Assembly: GCA_000727475.1 (NCBI GenBank)
Contig: KL647316.1
Coordinates: forward strand, 1,219,750 to 1,283,749
Source: Sarcocystis neurona
Lineage: Eukaryota > Apicomplexa > Conoidasida > Eucoccidiorida > Sarcocystidae
Reading direction: 5' to 3'
DNA: 64,000 bases
Shown here: one piece after another, positions 62,212 through 64,000 of the stretch
Numbering within the stretch: position 1 is the stretch's first letter
Layout of the letters: every line of letters begins with the position of its first letter
The notes under the pieces: model-generated
Seen by the model: the letters and a program-made list of their open reading frames with translations, nothing else
Databases searched by the model: none
Told to the model about the DNA's origin: nothing
Made by a program: the position numbers and the translations under genes

Positions 62212-63428
62212 CACGAATAGACGTTTAATTGAGCTTCAAACTCGTAAGCGGCAGGGGCTATTGCAACTTCTCCGTCCATGTCTGCAAGCCCCTTGTTGTA
62301 AACCAAGCTTACAGCGTCCCGGATATCTAGATCTATTAGTGTTTTATCGCGTTCTTCTTCAGGAATCTGTAATATTTTTTGGAGAGCTATGGCATTCCCC
62401 ACAAGGAGCCCACTTCGCGCAAGATCCGAGGCGTAGTCGAAAGCCGTCTTCATTTTAGTCATAACCCTTTCTACAGACATCCGCCCATAGGGAGTGAGTA
62501 GCTCGATTGCTTCCCACTGCGCGGCGGTGAAGAATGGTGCATTTTTCCGATTCGTTTTGGTGAGACAATAGGGCAACGGTGGCAGAGACTCCAAATCGAG
62601 CCGTTTCCAGACTTTTACTTTGCTGAATTTGCGGACTGCTTCCCGCTGGAGCTGCTTTTCAAGGATAAGAAGGAACGCCATCAGTTCGTTATGTTCACAG
62701 GGCTGCCTTACGCCAGCCGCGTTGGCCGGGGCGTCCAGCCAGCAGTTGTCACGCACATATGTAGGTGCGTACAGGGTGGAAAGCATCATGCTTCGAGGAA
62801 TTTGTATTATGGGGCTGCGATCTGGCACGGTTTCAGCCACAACATAGCTTGCACTCAAAGCCTCTGCAGTGCTGGCTCGTATAGGCAATGCGCACTGCCG
62901 TTGAAGCTGCAGCAGCGCCTGCCAGTCATCGTGCGCATTTTGTTGGGAGGATCGCTCACGTAGCTTAAACGTAAGCGCATACTGCTGCGGAGGGGGTTGC
63001 CCCTCCAGCTGCATCACGAGAGGAACTAACGGAGCGACTTCATCGTATGTGCTGTCGACCTTTTGTACTGCCGTAGCTAAGAACACCGAGGCAACCACCG
63101 ACACCCACTGTGCTCGCAATGAAACAGGAAGACTGCTCCATGATATATTCGATAGGATGCTTTCAGTATCAAGTTCTATCACGTAAGAAATACATACACC
63201 TACTAATAAGAGAACTATTGCAAACCGTTGAAGCAGCTGTCTTTTCAAACGTGAGGATTTGGCCGCCTCCCGTCCCTCCCACTCACACTCTAGCTCGCGC
63301 AACGCATCCCGGAGGGCCTGGCTGTCCTCGTGAAAGCACCACAGAACATGCTTGAAGGGGTCCCAGCCATCTGGGGGCCGCCGCGGTGTGAAAGTTTCTG
63401 TTTGCTTCCGGTAGGATTGCTCCTCCAT
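62212..63428 (-). CDS. SET-domain protein of Rubisco-LSMT/SETD3 type with N-terminal membrane segments, exon 1
   Basis: 405 codons from ATG 63428 (MEEQSYRKQTETF) to the donor GTAAAT at 62211. Residues 69-84 (FAIVLLLVGVCISYVI) form a clear membrane segment, and 107-121 (QWVSVVASVFLATAV) a possible second. From ~190 the pattern follows the N-terminal half of LSMT-type SET domains: ASYVVAE, then IIQIPRSMMLSTLYA, then the helix HNELMAFLLILEKQL, an x-W-x-R-x-x-L-x-SLPPLPY loop, and APFFTAAQWEAIELL. These enzymes methylate lysine or histidine in proteins using S-adenosylmethionine. The GxG at the start of the SET fold is not evident. Membrane anchoring ahead of such a domain is unusual. It is transcribed towards mL43. 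Confidence 0.6.
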
Positions 63429-64000
63429 GGCTGTCCAAATTTCACTCTAGCTGTAGCCCTCCTGACCAGGCGGCCTGCCCGCCACGGCGCCCGCCGCCGC
63501 TAGCAGGTGGGAGGCACTCAGCGAGCGCGGCGAGGGGTGTCTGATGCTCTTGGAGGGCATCTAGAAGAGCGAATGCGATGCATTCAACACGAACGGGACG
63601 GAGGACCATATAAAAGGGAGCAGATGCTACACACTTGCGCCCTTTTATGCTGGAACTTCTGGAATCTGTACTCTCATTCCATCCACACACACTTTCGTTG
63701 GTGTTGCTGGAGTGAGCGCATGCTGAAGGATCGCCTTCTTGCAGATTCACGCGGCTGGCGGCCCAGCTTGAGAACCACAAAAACGATAGCTATAGAGATG
63801 CAATTATGCGGTCAATACTTCTCTAGGATGAATTAGCGAAATGGTGTCGTGCGAGTGTGACTGAAAGACGCGTGATCGTGAGTGGGGGGGGGGGGGGAGG
63901 AGAGGCCGGACTGAGGGTAGATGAGGGGGGCGCCGGCGTGCCCTGTACCGCTCTGAGAGGTTGCACTTGCTGCGAAGGTGTGCGGGTGCGGCAGCAGCAG
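63429..64000. other. upstream region of the SET-like gene
   Basis: Should contain the promoter of the minus-strand gene. Frames on both strands (63442-63780 minus, 63507-63836 plus) lack supporting features. CAG units reappear at the very right edge (63991-64000). Confidence 0.45.
63884..63897 (+). repeat. homopolymer of 14 G
   Basis: A G14 run following AGT, in G-rich DNA that continues to about 63930. Such runs are prone to length error and can form quadruplexes. Confidence 0.9.

Overview
The window looks like nuclear DNA of a coccidian apicomplexan, most probably Eimeria. Coding regions are saturated with in-frame CAG repeats read as runs of Gln, Ala and Ser. Genes are split into many small exons by GT-AG introns. 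Introns and intergenic DNA are full of (GT)n, (AT)n, (CTG)n and degenerate 50-100 bp minisatellites. CAG-rich and repeat-poor blocks alternate, as known for Eimeria chromosomes. No bacterial, organellar, viral or transposon gene was recognised. The species cannot be fixed by eye; Cyclospora is the main alternative.

Layout. 1-250: one exon of a plus-strand gene, possibly HOOK-like. 250-5690: microsatellite-rich DNA without a convincing gene. 5691-12575 (minus): a 2294-codon Gln/Ala-rich open frame with one membrane segment, function unknown. 12.6-15.9 kb: a short signal-peptide ORF and weak exon candidates. 15.9-37.6 kb (plus): a long multi-exon gene whose armadillo-like region and coiled-coil tail match the golgin-type vesicle tether Uso1/p115, with huge Ala/Gln/Ser insertions. 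It may include a long final exon at 35126-37558.

37.6-47.7 kb is abruptly repeat-poor. It holds scattered coding-like plus-strand pieces, several with good splice sites, ending in a membrane segment and a basic tail. This may be a multi-exon type I membrane protein or a decaying gene. 48.0-56.6 kb (plus) is a single 2845-codon frame with an N-terminal signal sequence, a Tyr/His/Gln-rich first part, acidic repeats and a GPI-like C-terminus: a candidate giant surface or oocyst-wall protein.

57.7-59.5 kb (plus) is a three-exon gene for mitochondrial ribosomal protein mL43. 60.4-63.4 kb (minus) is a multi-exon gene with N-terminal membrane segments and SET-domain features of the Rubisco-LSMT/SETD3 type.

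The genes serve unrelated housekeeping and parasite-specific roles (Golgi tethering, mitochondrial translation, protein methylation, surface or wall structure) and do not form an operon. Exon limits come from reading frames, splice-site sequence and phase compatibility only. Family assignments rest on remembered motifs, not on a search.
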